A DNA stretch of 32,053 nt from the IMG/VR virus record IMGVR_UViG_3300044591_001208, positions 1 to 32,053 of that record; one strand, 5' to 3'. This document shows, piece by piece, positions 5,606 through 12,070 of the stretch (positions within the stretch are counted from its first letter, which is position 1; each line of letters opens with the position of its first letter). The position numbers were made by a program, and so were the translations under genes. The DNA is from a virus. Under the pieces are notes generated by a model, which saw only the letters and a program-made list of their open reading frames with translations, made no database searches and had not been told where the DNA came from.

Positions 5606-6207
5606 GGGAACACGGGACACGTTCCGCGTACAACCACGGCATCAACCCCGGCGAACGAGGTTGCCGGTGCGACGCCTGCTGCGAAGCGAACCGGGCGTAC
5701 GAACGGATGCGCTCCAAACGCGACATCCGTATCCGTAAAGGCCAAGCCGCACCCCGGTTCATCGACGCCGGCGAAGCACGCCGGCACCTGCTGTGGCTCC
5801 ACGACCAAGGCGTCGGTGCACGCACCGTCGCAAGCATCCTCGGCTGCAACGTCAAAACCGTCCAAGAGATCCGTGACGGCGTGACGCGCCGCACCCGCCC
5901 GAATCGTGCCGCTGCGATCCTCGCCGTAGGCACGCACCGCCGCCCCGAAGGGTCCCTTGTCGACGCAGCAGCGACATGGGAACGGATCGACGAGCTCGTC
6001 ACACGTGGCTGGACGCGCGGCGAACTGGCGGTGCTGCTCGGATCGACGTCGAAAACGCCGGCGTTGCAACTCGGCCGGGACAAGGTCACCGAAGGCAACG
6101 CCCGGAAGGTCCGTGACCTGTACGACCGGCTGATGGCCGACGTGGTCGCGCAACGCGAACAGGTCAGGGACCGGCAGCGGGCGCATCGGGCGAGGAGCGC
6201 AGCGTGA
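5602..6207 (+). CDS. HTH protein with N-terminal CRCxxC module
   Basis: This 201-aa protein starts at ATG 5602, overlapping the HNH stop. Residues 4-30 form a small cysteine module (HGTRSAYNHG, then GCRCDACCEANRAY; Cys21, 23, 26, 27), seen in many actinophage DNA-binding proteins. Residues about 55-95 form a first HTH (LWLHDQGVGARTVASILGCN, VKTVQEIRDG), and residues 125-175 look like a second HTH-type region (WERIDELVTRGWTRGELAVLLG). A sequence-specific regulator is likely. The same cysteine module is found at the C-terminus of the WhiB protein 0.7 kb downstream. Confidence 0.7.
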   Translation: MREHGTRSAYNHGINPGERGCRCDACCEANRAYERMRSKRDIRIRKGQAAPRFIDAGEARRHLLWLHDQGVGARTVASILGCNVKTVQEIRDGVTRRTRPNRAAAILAVGTHRRPEGSLVDAAATWERIDELVTRGWTRGELAVLLGSTSKTPALQLGRDKVTEGNARKVRDLYDRLMADVVAQREQVRDRQRAHRARSAA

Positions 6208-6344
6208 GGCTTCCCGCACCGTCCCCGGAGCTCCTCGAGCACGAAGCCCGCCAGCTGGAACTGCACGACGCCTACGCCGCCGCCGTGATGCGCAAGTGCG
6301 CGCAGGCGTGGCGCCAAGAACGAAAGGACCGCACCGATGGGTGA
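6204..6344 (+). CDS. Very small helical protein
   Basis: This 46-aa ORF starts at GTG 6204 (GTGA overlap) and overlaps the WhiB start by 8 bases, filling an otherwise empty slot in the operon. The sequence is one amphipathic helix (SPELLEHEARQLELHDAYAAAV, split over two parts, then MRKCAQAWRQERKDR). Spacing and frame continuity support it as a gene; its function is unknown. Confidence 0.5.
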   Translation: MRLPAPSPELLEHEARQLELHDAYAAAVMRKCAQAWRQERKDRTDG

Positions 6345-6873
6345 GCTGATGTCCGCCGGGGGCCGTGCCCGCAAGGGCGGCACCATGACCCTCGAGGAGT
6401 GGCGGCGCCAACCGGACTACACGCCGCCGGCGCCGTCACGAGGCACCCGCACCGCCGCCGAACCGGTCGAAACGCTGCCGGATTGGCGCGACCAGGCTCT
6501 GTGCCGCATCGACAAGAAGCCCACAAGCTACTTCTTCCCCGCCGAAGGCGACCAGTACGCACGCATCCGCATCCCGGCGTACTGCCGGCGCTGCGAAGTC
6601 GCCGAAGAGTGCGCCGTGTGGGCGATCGCCGAAGGCATTCCGTGGGGCTGGTTCGGTGGCCTGTCACCGCAGCAGCGCGCCAACCGTGCGCAACCCACGA
6701 TCATCAACACGTCCCGTCCGCCACGCCAGCACGGGTTCCAGCGCTACCGGTTCGGCCCGTGGGGCAAAGAACCTCGCAACGGTTGCCGTTGCGGCACGTG
6801 CACTGCCGCCGCCAAGGAGCGGTGGGCGGCAGAAACGGCACGGGGAGCGAAACGCACCGGGGCGACCCGATGA
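6337..6873 (+). CDS. whiB: WhiB-family transcription factor with C-terminal CRCxxC module
   Basis: This 178-aa protein has a WhiB domain at residues 48-110: Asp49-Trp50 and ALC with Cys56, then YCRRC (Cys83, Cys86) and EEC (Cys92), the four ligands of a [4Fe-4S] cluster. The turn reads GWFGGLSPQQR, with Phe where most family members have Trp (G[VI]WGG). Phage WhiB proteins modulate sigma-factor-dependent host transcription. A C-terminal extension (132-165) repeats the HG...Y...GCRCGTC pattern of the HTH protein at 5602. ATG 6337 has GAAAGGA just upstream; later in-frame Met5 and Met17 are less likely starts. Confidence 0.88.
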   Translation: MGELMSAGGRARKGGTMTLEEWRRQPDYTPPAPSRGTRTAAEPVETLPDWRDQALCRIDKKPTSYFFPAEGDQYARIRIPAYCRRCEVAEECAVWAIAEGIPWGWFGGLSPQQRANRAQPTIINTSRPPRQHGFQRYRFGPWGKEPRNGCRCGTCTAAAKERWAAETARGAKRTGATR

Positions 6874-7283
6874 CCCTGGAGCGGCGGGACGACGTTTACC
6901 CGCTGGCATCGTTCCCGGAGGAATACCGAGAAGCGATCGCCCGCGCTGTCGCCGCTCCAACCCCGCCAGAGAAATGGCTGCACCTGGGGCCGTTCTTGCC
7001 GGACGGAAGATGGACGGCGGCCATCCCGAGTCGCGCTTGGTACGAGTGGCACTGGGCGCGAGGCATTGACCCTGACGCCAAGCGTGAACGGCTTAATCCG
7101 TGGTTGCGAGTTCAGGTCATCGAACGTGACGGCTATGTCTGTGGGCTGTGCGGCGACGACGTCGACCCGGACGATGTCCACATTGACCACATCATGCCCT
7201 GGTCGCGCGGTGGCAAGCATGAGCTGTCGAACCTGCAAGTCGCACACTCGACGTGCAACCTGCGCAAAGGGAATCGCGTCTGA
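6870..7283 (+). CDS. HNH endonuclease
   Basis: This 137-aa protein has a complete C-terminal HNH motif: RDGYVCGLCG, VHIDHIMPWSRGG, LSNLQVAHSTCNLRKGNR. The first 60 residues are helical and of unknown function. It could be a homing-type or recombination nuclease. It overlaps WhiB by 4 bp and is followed directly (TGATG) by the replication-type protein. It is one of three HNH-type proteins in this genome, an unusually high number for 32 kb. Confidence 0.85.
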   Translation: MTLERRDDVYPLASFPEEYREAIARAVAAPTPPEKWLHLGPFLPDGRWTAAIPSRAWYEWHWARGIDPDAKRERLNPWLRVQVIERDGYVCGLCGDDVDPDDVHIDHIMPWSRGGKHELSNLQVAHSTCNLRKGNRV

Positions 7284-7819
7284 TGGCCCGGAACTACGCG
7301 CAGGTCCGGTGCAACATCTGGCACGACCCGGACTTCGCTGCGCTGTCCCCAGGCGCGCAACGCATGTACCTGCTGATCCTGTCGCAGCCGAAGCTGTCGA
7401 TCTGCGGCGTCGTCGACTACCTGCCCGAGCGCTGGGCAAGGCTTGGTCGCGGCATGACCGCCGGCGACGTCGAACACCTCGTCTGCGAGCTCGCAGCGGC
7501 CCGGTTCGTGCTCCTCGACCTCGACCACGCAGAAGTGGCGGTGCGGTCGTTCGTGAAACACGACGGGTTCGCCGGCCGCTGGCAGATGGTGTCTGCCATG
7601 TGGGCTGCGTGGGAAGCCGTGTCGTCACCGGCGCTGAAAGAAGCGCTGGTCAGGGAGATGCCCGACGAGGTGTGGTCGCACGACAAGGCAAAGGCACCGG
7701 CAATGGCAATGGCTATCCGATTGGCAATCGCTGACCCTATGCCAACACCTGCACCTACACCTGCACATGCACCTGGCGCTCCGATCGACTTCGGCACACT
7801 CAGGGCGGCGCTCCGATGA
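7283..7819 (+). CDS. Replication-initiation-type winged-helix protein (DnaD/replisome-organiser-like)
   Basis: This 178-aa protein begins MARNYAQVRCNIWHDPDFAALSP, the pattern of phage replisome-organiser N-termini (a winged helix with LSPGAQRMYLLILSQ, GVVDYLPERWARLG). An RFVLLDLDHAEVAVRSFVKHDG segment typical of this group follows. The C-terminus is low complexity, with alternating Pro/Thr/Ala (PTPAPTPAHAPG), probably a linker to a partner such as the host helicase. Start ATG 7283 has AAAGGGA upstream. It is the best replication-initiation candidate here; no phage polymerase, primase or helicase is visible, so replication must use host enzymes. Confidence 0.65.
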   Translation: MARNYAQVRCNIWHDPDFAALSPGAQRMYLLILSQPKLSICGVVDYLPERWARLGRGMTAGDVEHLVCELAAARFVLLDLDHAEVAVRSFVKHDGFAGRWQMVSAMWAAWEAVSSPALKEALVREMPDEVWSHDKAKAPAMAMAIRLAIADPMPTPAPTPAHAPGAPIDFGTLRAALR

Positions 7820-8007
7820 ACGCCTGGCGCGACGAAGCACGCACCGCCGCAGCACGCGACGCCATCGCCGCTGCACGCAACCGGCTCAGGGTCACCATCA
7901 CCAAACACCGGTTCGACCACACCGCCACCTGCGTGCGCTGCAAAGCGAAGCACACCACCACCATCCCCGAGGAGGCGACAGCGTGGGCCGAGACACACGA
8001 GTGCTGA
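7816..8007 (+). CDS. Small zinc-finger-like protein
   Basis: This 63-aa protein starts in an ATGA overlap. A basic N-terminal helix (WRDEARTAAARDAIAAARNR) precedes a FDHTATCVRCKAKHTTTIPEE segment and ends in THEC. The CxxC...H...HxxC spacing could bind zinc. The next gene has a comparable CDCGL...HTCKEKL layout, so the two look like diverged relatives. Confidence 0.55.
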   Translation: MNAWRDEARTAAARDAIAAARNRLRVTITKHRFDHTATCVRCKAKHTTTIPEEATAWAETHEC

Positions 8008-8144
8008 ACCGTGTCGCGATCGTGTGGAAGCGCACGCTGCTCGTCTACGAAGCGACCTGCGACTGCGGCCTCCAGGCGCTGCGCTTCAAGCTGTCCGAAG
8101 CCGAAACGTGGGCGCTTAGCCACACCTGCAAGGAGAAGCTGTGA
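7983..8144 (+). CDS. Small zinc-finger-like protein
   Basis: This 53-aa protein starts at GTG 7983, chosen because GGAGG lies at 7971-7975, seven bases upstream; GTG 8001 is an alternative. The sequence includes YEATCDCGLQALRFKLSEAE and ends SHTCKEKL, again a CxC...HxC layout like the preceding gene. It overlaps that gene by 25 bases. Function unknown. Confidence 0.55.
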   Translation: MGRDTRVLNRVAIVWKRTLLVYEATCDCGLQALRFKLSEAETWALSHTCKEKL

Positions 8145-8440
8145 CCACTCGTTTCGAACGCTGGGAGAACCGGCTGCACGACGCCTACTACGCGTCGCTC
8201 GACGAACCGGACGACGAACCGACCTTGACCGGCCCCGAAATGACCGCACTGGCGTTGTACACCGTCATCAGCATCGTCGACGAAGCCGAACCGGCCGTCG
8301 CGTCGTGGCTGAACACCGCAGACGCACAGTGGCTCGCCGACGAAATCGAAGACGTCGTGAACGACTTGCGCCGGCGGCTCGCCGCCCACGAGCACATGTT
8401 CCGTGTCCGGGCCACCGACATCGTGGAGCGGTTGACGTGA
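8141..8440 (+). CDS. Early protein of unknown function
   Basis: This 99-aa protein starts at GTG 8141 with AAGGAG upstream. It is acidic and helical (ERWENRLHDAYYASLDEPDDEP, split, then LALYTVISIVDEAEPAVASWL and a C-terminal VVNDLRRRLAAHEHMFRVRA). There are no cysteines or membrane spans, and no family is recognised. It is coupled to both neighbours by 4-bp overlaps. Confidence 0.6.
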   Translation: MTTRFERWENRLHDAYYASLDEPDDEPTLTGPEMTALALYTVISIVDEAEPAVASWLNTADAQWLADEIEDVVNDLRRRLAAHEHMFRVRATDIVERLT

Positions 8441-8583
8441 TCGACGACCTGACCGACGCCCGCTGCGCCCGCTGCGGCGACGACACGTGGCTCACCCGGC
8501 TCACCGTCGGCACCGTCGTCTGCGAGTTCTGCTGCGACCCGATCGAGCTCGCCGAGCTGTACCCCGAGGAGACGAAGCGATGA
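8437..8583 (+). CDS. Small zinc-ribbon protein
   Basis: This 48-aa protein starts at GTG 8437 in a GTGA overlap. It contains ARCARCGDDTWLTRL and VVCEFCCDP, two CxxC pairs spaced as a rubredoxin/zinc-ribbon knuckle (C10, C13, then C30, C33 approximately). It probably binds one zinc and acts as a small nucleic-acid or protein adaptor; the target is unknown. Confidence 0.6.
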   Translation: MIDDLTDARCARCGDDTWLTRLTVGTVVCEFCCDPIELAELYPEETKR

Positions 8584-8873
8584 CCGCCCCCCGCTACGTG
8601 GTGTGCGAGATCTATGAAGACGGGGCGTTCGTGCCAAGAAGCGCGGTGCTGCCCGACGCCGAGCAAATCCACCTGACCATCAAGAACGGCACCGTCACCG
8701 CCGTGCCGATGATCGAGATCGACACGCGACAGGCGTATGGCTGTACGCAATACGCCGACGGCTCGGTGAAGTACATCTATGGCGACCTTGTTCACCCGTC
8801 ATGCGACGGTTGCTGGGAACCTGCTGGTTATGAGGTGGCCCTGTGGGTCGACGCCACCGAGGAGAACCGGTGA
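8580..8873 (+). CDS. Early protein of unknown function
   Basis: This 97-aa protein starts at ATG 8580 in an ATGA overlap. It is beta-rich (RYVVCEIYEDGAFVPRSAVL, HLTIKNGTVTAVPMIEID) with a later VHPSCDGCWEPAGYE segment. A compact globular fold is likely, but no family is recognised. Confidence 0.55.
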   Translation: MTAPRYVVCEIYEDGAFVPRSAVLPDAEQIHLTIKNGTVTAVPMIEIDTRQAYGCTQYADGSVKYIYGDLVHPSCDGCWEPAGYEVALWVDATEENR

Positions 8874-9244
8874 CCGCACACAACCACCGCACCCACGTCC
8901 CTGGCTGCTACCGGTGCGAACTGAGCCGAGACGAGATCGAGGCAGCGCGCCGAGACGGCGACGGCGACAACGACTGCTGGTACTGCCTCGGCGAAGGCGA
9001 CTGCGAAGCGTGCACCGAGCGACGCGCCCTACAGGCCGAGGTCGAACGCCTCCGGGCCGAGAACGCCAAACTGCGCGCTGCGGCCACAGAGCTGAACGCC
9101 AGCGAGCTGCTGATCACCCTGCCGGCCGGCGACGGGTTCGCCAAAACAGAACGGTTTGTCGAAGCGGTCAAGGCCGCCATTGCTATCGAGCTCGACGCCA
9201 TCACCCGACGGCTTGACGGGCTTGACGAGGAGACGAACCGATGA
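8870..9244 (+). CDS. Cysteine-rich N-terminus plus coiled-coil protein
   Basis: This 124-aa protein starts at GTG 8870. The N-terminus has CYRCELSRDE and DCWYCLGEGDCEAC, a multi-cysteine (probably zinc) cluster. Residues 50-75 form a heptad-rich coiled coil (LQAEVERLRAENAKLRAAA), and a second helical segment follows. Dimerisation through the coil is likely. The function is unknown, though zinc-plus-coil layouts suit adaptor or transcription-modulating roles. Confidence 0.6.
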   Translation: MTAHNHRTHVPGCYRCELSRDEIEAARRDGDGDNDCWYCLGEGDCEACTERRALQAEVERLRAENAKLRAAATELNASELLITLPAGDGFAKTERFVEAVKAAIAIELDAITRRLDGLDEETNR

Positions 9245-9822
9245 CCATCACCACCCACCTGGCCGCCGGGCGCCTCGAGCAGCAGCTCGACCGTGCCCTC
9301 GCTGACCTGAACGCCGCCAGACGGCTCCTACGGGCCGCCGTTGCCCGCCTCGACGACGCCGAGCCCGGATACCCCGGAGGAGGCACCGGGGGCGGCAGCG
9401 GCGACGACAGCGGCCCTCTGCGCCAGCAGGTCATCCTGAGCGACGAAGCCCTGCGGGACCGTGCACGGCTCGAGCACCTGAGCGCCCAGGCCGAACAGCA
9501 CGCACGAGGACTGCTCGGGCTCTGCCAGACATGGGGCATCCGCCGGGTCGGCGACACCGACCGGGAACCCGACGAACTGTGGTGCCGCTCCTGCCTGCGA
9601 GCCGGGCACATGGCACCCAGGCGCACCAGCAACGGCACCACCCACGGCGAACGGTGCCGCTGGTGCGACGACACCCTCCGGGCCGTCAACGTCGTCCGGC
9701 GCGAATGGTCCAAACAACCGATGGCCGAACTGCCGCTCGTCGCCGTCCGCTGGCACGCCGAAGGCCGGCGCACCACCGCCAAAGACATCGAAGCGTGGGC
9801 ACGGGACAGGGCACGGCGGTGA
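9241..9822 (+). CDS. Last early-operon gene; zinc-binding helical protein
   Basis: This 193-aa protein starts at ATG 9241 in an ATGA overlap. The N-terminal helices (LEQQLDRALADLNAARRLLR) are followed by a Gly/Ser-rich linker (GGGTGGGSGDD) and a second domain with LWCRSCLRAGH...ERCRWCDD, a four-cysteine zinc knuckle, then a basic C-terminus (VRREWSKQ, WARDRARR). The domain style suggests nucleic-acid binding, but no family is recognised. It ends the run of overlapping early genes. Confidence 0.6.
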   Translation: MTITTHLAAGRLEQQLDRALADLNAARRLLRAAVARLDDAEPGYPGGGTGGGSGDDSGPLRQQVILSDEALRDRARLEHLSAQAEQHARGLLGLCQTWGIRRVGDTDREPDELWCRSCLRAGHMAPRRTSNGTTHGERCRWCDDTLRAVNVVRREWSKQPMAELPLVAVRWHAEGRRTTAKDIEAWARDRARR

Positions 9823-9826
9823 CGTG

Positions 9827-9867
9827 TTGACACCGGCACTTGCGGCTGGTACGCGACGTGCTACGGT
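9827..9867 (+). promoter_or_regulatory. Candidate late/structural promoter
   Basis: This gap between the early operon and the packaging genes contains a perfect -35 hexamer TTGACA (9827-9832). A better-spaced pair is TTGCGG (9840-9845) with TGC-TACGGT (-10 at 9862-9867, 16-base spacer, extended TG). Either would drive the HNH and terminase genes. Assignment is by eye only. Confidence 0.35.
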
Positions 9868-9908
9868 ACGCGTTGGCTATCCCGTTCGACGTGCGCCCGG
9901 CGTGCACC

Positions 9909-10175
9909 ATGGGTAGTAGCGCCGGCAGACGCAGCGCCGCCTACGTCCGAGCCCGCCGTGAATTCCAATCCGGCAAATATAAATGCTGGATTGCGTCGGG
10001 CCCGTGGTGCACCGGAGTCGGGACCACGGTCGACCACGACCCACCCCTGTCCGCATTCCCGGCGCCCGAATTGTGGCGCGGCGCATTTCGCCCGGCGTGC
10101 AAACAATGCCAGGACCGGCAAGGCGCCGACATCCGCAACGGCCGCACGCCGCCCGCAAATGCGTGGCAATGGTAA
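9909..10175 (+). CDS. HNH endonuclease adjacent to terminase
   Basis: This 88-aa protein starts at ATG 9909; an upstream TTG at 9840 is unlikely because the candidate promoter overlaps it. HNH features are KCWIASGPWCTG, TTVDHDPPLSAF and FRPACKQCQDRQGA. Small HNH proteins next to terminase, as in HK97, stimulate terminase cutting at cos, which suggests cos-type packaging here. Codons such as AAT, ATT and AAA are much more common than in the early genes, continuing into TerL. No good Shine-Dalgarno is visible. Confidence 0.75.
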   Translation: MGSSAGRRSAAYVRARREFQSGKYKCWIASGPWCTGVGTTVDHDPPLSAFPAPELWRGAFRPACKQCQDRQGADIRNGRTPPANAWQW

Positions 10176-10315
10176 TGCGGCCCGCATTCCACATTGCAAA
10201 TGCGTTTTTTGGGAATGCAAAAATGCGAGAAGAGCCCGCTCTTTTCCATATATATTCGGAATGGAAATGCAATTCCCGACAATTGCATTTCCGTGGAATG
10301 CAATTCGGGGGGCGC
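10176..10315 (+). promoter_or_regulatory. AT-rich palindromic island between HNH and TerS (cos/TerS-binding candidate)
   Basis: This 140-bp non-coding stretch is unusually AT-rich and packed with AATGC/GCATT pentamers. It contains a perfect 12-bp inverted repeat, GGAAATGCAATT (10263-10274) and AATTGCATTTCC (10281-10292), with a 6-base spacer. A second small hairpin, AAGAGC (10230-10235) with GCTCTT (10238-10243) followed by TT, lies upstream, and TTTCCAT (10243-10249) mirrors ATGGAAA (10261-10267). Its place directly before TerS fits a packaging start or TerS recognition site, though a terminator or TerS regulator is possible. Confidence 0.45.
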
Positions 10316-10621
10316 ATGAAGAAGGGCGCCCTTTCCGTTGCGGCGACAAAGGGGCGCCTCGACGGGCTGCGCGCCCTGCGCGACGTGCTCACGGCGCAGA
10401 TCGAGGACCAGGCGACGCCGCCAGCTGCGGTCGCTGCGCTCGCCGGCCGCCTGACGACCGTCCTCGACCAGATCGAGGCGCTCGAGCGGGAGCAGCCGCA
10501 GAAGTCGAGGGTCGATGAGCTCGCGAACCGCCGCAAGACTCGGCGTGCAGGCGCCACGGGTGCTGCTGACGCCCCCGGGGATCGTGTCGACCGCCGGGCA
10601 GGAGGCCGCCGAGCTCGCTGA
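10316..10621 (+). CDS. terS: Terminase small subunit
   Basis: This 101-aa protein starts at ATG 10316. The core (GRLDGLRALRDVLTAQIED, AAVAALAGRLTTVLDQIEAL) is a helical hairpin like the oligomerisation helices of actinophage small terminases; the basic tail (ANRRKTRRAG and beyond) could bind DNA. It should recognise the packaging site and hand it to TerL. It overlaps the TerL frame by 107 bases, longer than the 4-8 base overlaps elsewhere, so its true end or the TerL start may differ slightly. Identification rests on position and helix pattern. Confidence 0.6.
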   Translation: MKKGALSVAATKGRLDGLRALRDVLTAQIEDQATPPAAVAALAGRLTTVLDQIEALEREQPQKSRVDELANRRKTRRAGATGAADAPGDRVDRRAGGRRAR

Positions 10622-11930
10622 GCAGTGCGGCCTGGTGCTCGACCCGTGGCAACGCCACATCGTCGACGTCGCCCTCGGCGAACGGGCCGACAATTCGCTC
10701 GCCGCGCAAACCGTGAAGATCATCTGTTCGAGGCAGAACGGCAAGAATGTCGGCCTCGAAGTTGTGCAATTGCACGACATTGTGTTGGCCGGGGTGTGGT
10801 GGATTCACACTGCGCACCACGGCGTGACGATGCGCGAGTCGTTCAGCCGACTCTTCGGGCTCGTTGAGTCGTGCCGCGAGGTCCGCGACCGGATGACGCT
10901 CAAGTACGCGTCGCCGATGTCGGGCTATGAGATGCAATTCAAGGGCGGCGGGCGAATTCGCTTCATCGCCCGGACCAACAATTCCGGCCGCGGCCTTTCT
11001 GGCGACAAGCTGGCGATCGACGAAGACCAGGACGCCAACGACGCCGCCCTCGGTGCATTGTTGCCGACAATCTCAGCGAATTCCGATTCGGGCAATTCGC
11101 AGGCCTGGTATATCGGCTCGGCTCCGGGCCCTACGTCATTCGTCTCGCATCGGATGCGCCGCCGTGGCCGCAACCCGGCGCCGGGCGACAACCGGTTCGC
11201 CTACTTCGAGTTTTCGGCCGACCCGGCCGCCGACCTCGACGACCGCGACGCCTGGGCGCAAGCGAACCCGCGGCTCGGCCGGGGCATGACCGAGGAGTTC
11301 ATCGAGTCGGAGCGCCAATCGATGTCCGACGAGATGTTCGCCCGGGAGCGGCTGTCGATCTCGCCCGAGCACACCGAGAACAGCGAGCGGGTCTTCGGGC
11401 CCGGTGCGTGGGAGGCGGTGTGCGCGCACGACGTCGCGCAGCCGGCTGCGGGCCTCGTGTTCGCTGTCGACACGAACCCGGAGCGCACCCGCACCGCGAT
11501 CGCGGTGGCGGGTGGCGGCGGCACGTGCGGCCTGGTCGATGAGCGCGACGGCACCGGGTGGGCGTTCGACGAGCTCGTGCGGGTCGCGCGCCAGCACGAC
11601 GCCGCGGTGGCTGTGGCAGCGAAGGGCCCGGCGGCGTCGTTCATCCTTCCGCTCGAGCAGGCAGGCGTGCGGGTGATGCCTGTCGCCGCAGGCGACGTCC
11701 CGATCGCGTGCTCGTGGTTCTTCGATCAGGTGACGGCGCGCAGCATCCTCGTGAAGCGCCACCCGGTGCTCGATGCCGCCGTGACGAACGCTCAGCGCCG
11801 CGGCGCCGGCGAGGCGTGGGTGTGGGACCGACGCAGCGGCGACGTGTGCTCGCTCGTCGCGGTGACCCTCGCCGCGTGGAAGGCGTCCACTGCGGCACCG
11901 CTGGTGGACATGGCAGGGCAGGTGTGGTGA
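10515..11930 (+). CDS. terL: Terminase large subunit
   Basis: This 471-aa packaging ATPase-nuclease starts at ATG 10515. Residues 14-47 (PRVLLTPPG, LDPWQRHIVDVAL) are typical of phage TerL N-termini. Walker A is SRQNGKN (72-78) and Walker B is LAIDEDQD with Asp169/Glu170. A nuclease domain with FAVDTNPERTRTAIAVA and later acidic residues follows. It cuts concatemers and pumps DNA through the portal. Up to about 11110 the codons use many AAT/ATT/CAA; after that, third positions return to G/C, so a recombination junction may lie inside the gene. Confidence 0.9.
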   Translation: MSSRTAARLGVQAPRVLLTPPGIVSTAGQEAAELAEQCGLVLDPWQRHIVDVALGERADNSLAAQTVKIICSRQNGKNVGLEVVQLHDIVLAGVWWIHTAHHGVTMRESFSRLFGLVESCREVRDRMTLKYASPMSGYEMQFKGGGRIRFIARTNNSGRGLSGDKLAIDEDQDANDAALGALLPTISANSDSGNSQAWYIGSAPGPTSFVSHRMRRRGRNPAPGDNRFAYFEFSADPAADLDDRDAWAQANPRLGRGMTEEFIESERQSMSDEMFARERLSISPEHTENSERVFGPGAWEAVCAHDVAQPAAGLVFAVDTNPERTRTAIAVAGGGGTCGLVDERDGTGWAFDELVRVARQHDAAVAVAAKGPAASFILPLEQAGVRVMPVAAGDVPIACSWFFDQVTARSILVKRHPVLDAAVTNAQRRGAGEAWVWDRRSGDVCSLVAVTLAAWKASTAAPLVDMAGQVW

Positions 11931-12070
11931 TGGATCTGTTCACAACGCTGCTCGAGCTCGTGGGCCTGGTCGTGGTCTCGGTCGGTTTCGCGTTGATCTG
12001 GGCGCCTCTCGGGGTGATCTCGGCCGGTGTCGCGCTGGTTCTGGTCGGCTATCTGGTGGGCCGCTCGTGA
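11930..12070 (+). CDS. Small two-span membrane protein
   Basis: This 46-aa, almost entirely hydrophobic protein starts at an ATG sharing a base with the TerL stop (TGATG). Two spans are likely (LLELVGLVVVSVGFALIW and APLGVISAGVALVLVGYLV). Small membrane proteins between terminase and portal recur in actinophages. The role is unknown; it is not placed like a holin. Confidence 0.65.
   Translation: MDLFTTLLELVGLVVVSVGFALIWAPLGVISAGVALVLVGYLVGRS

Noticed and set aside
10230-10245. Intrinsic terminator after the HNH gene
   Set aside because: The stem is only 5-6 bp with a 2-4 base loop and the T-run is part of the stem. It is better treated as one of several palindromes in the AT-rich island.
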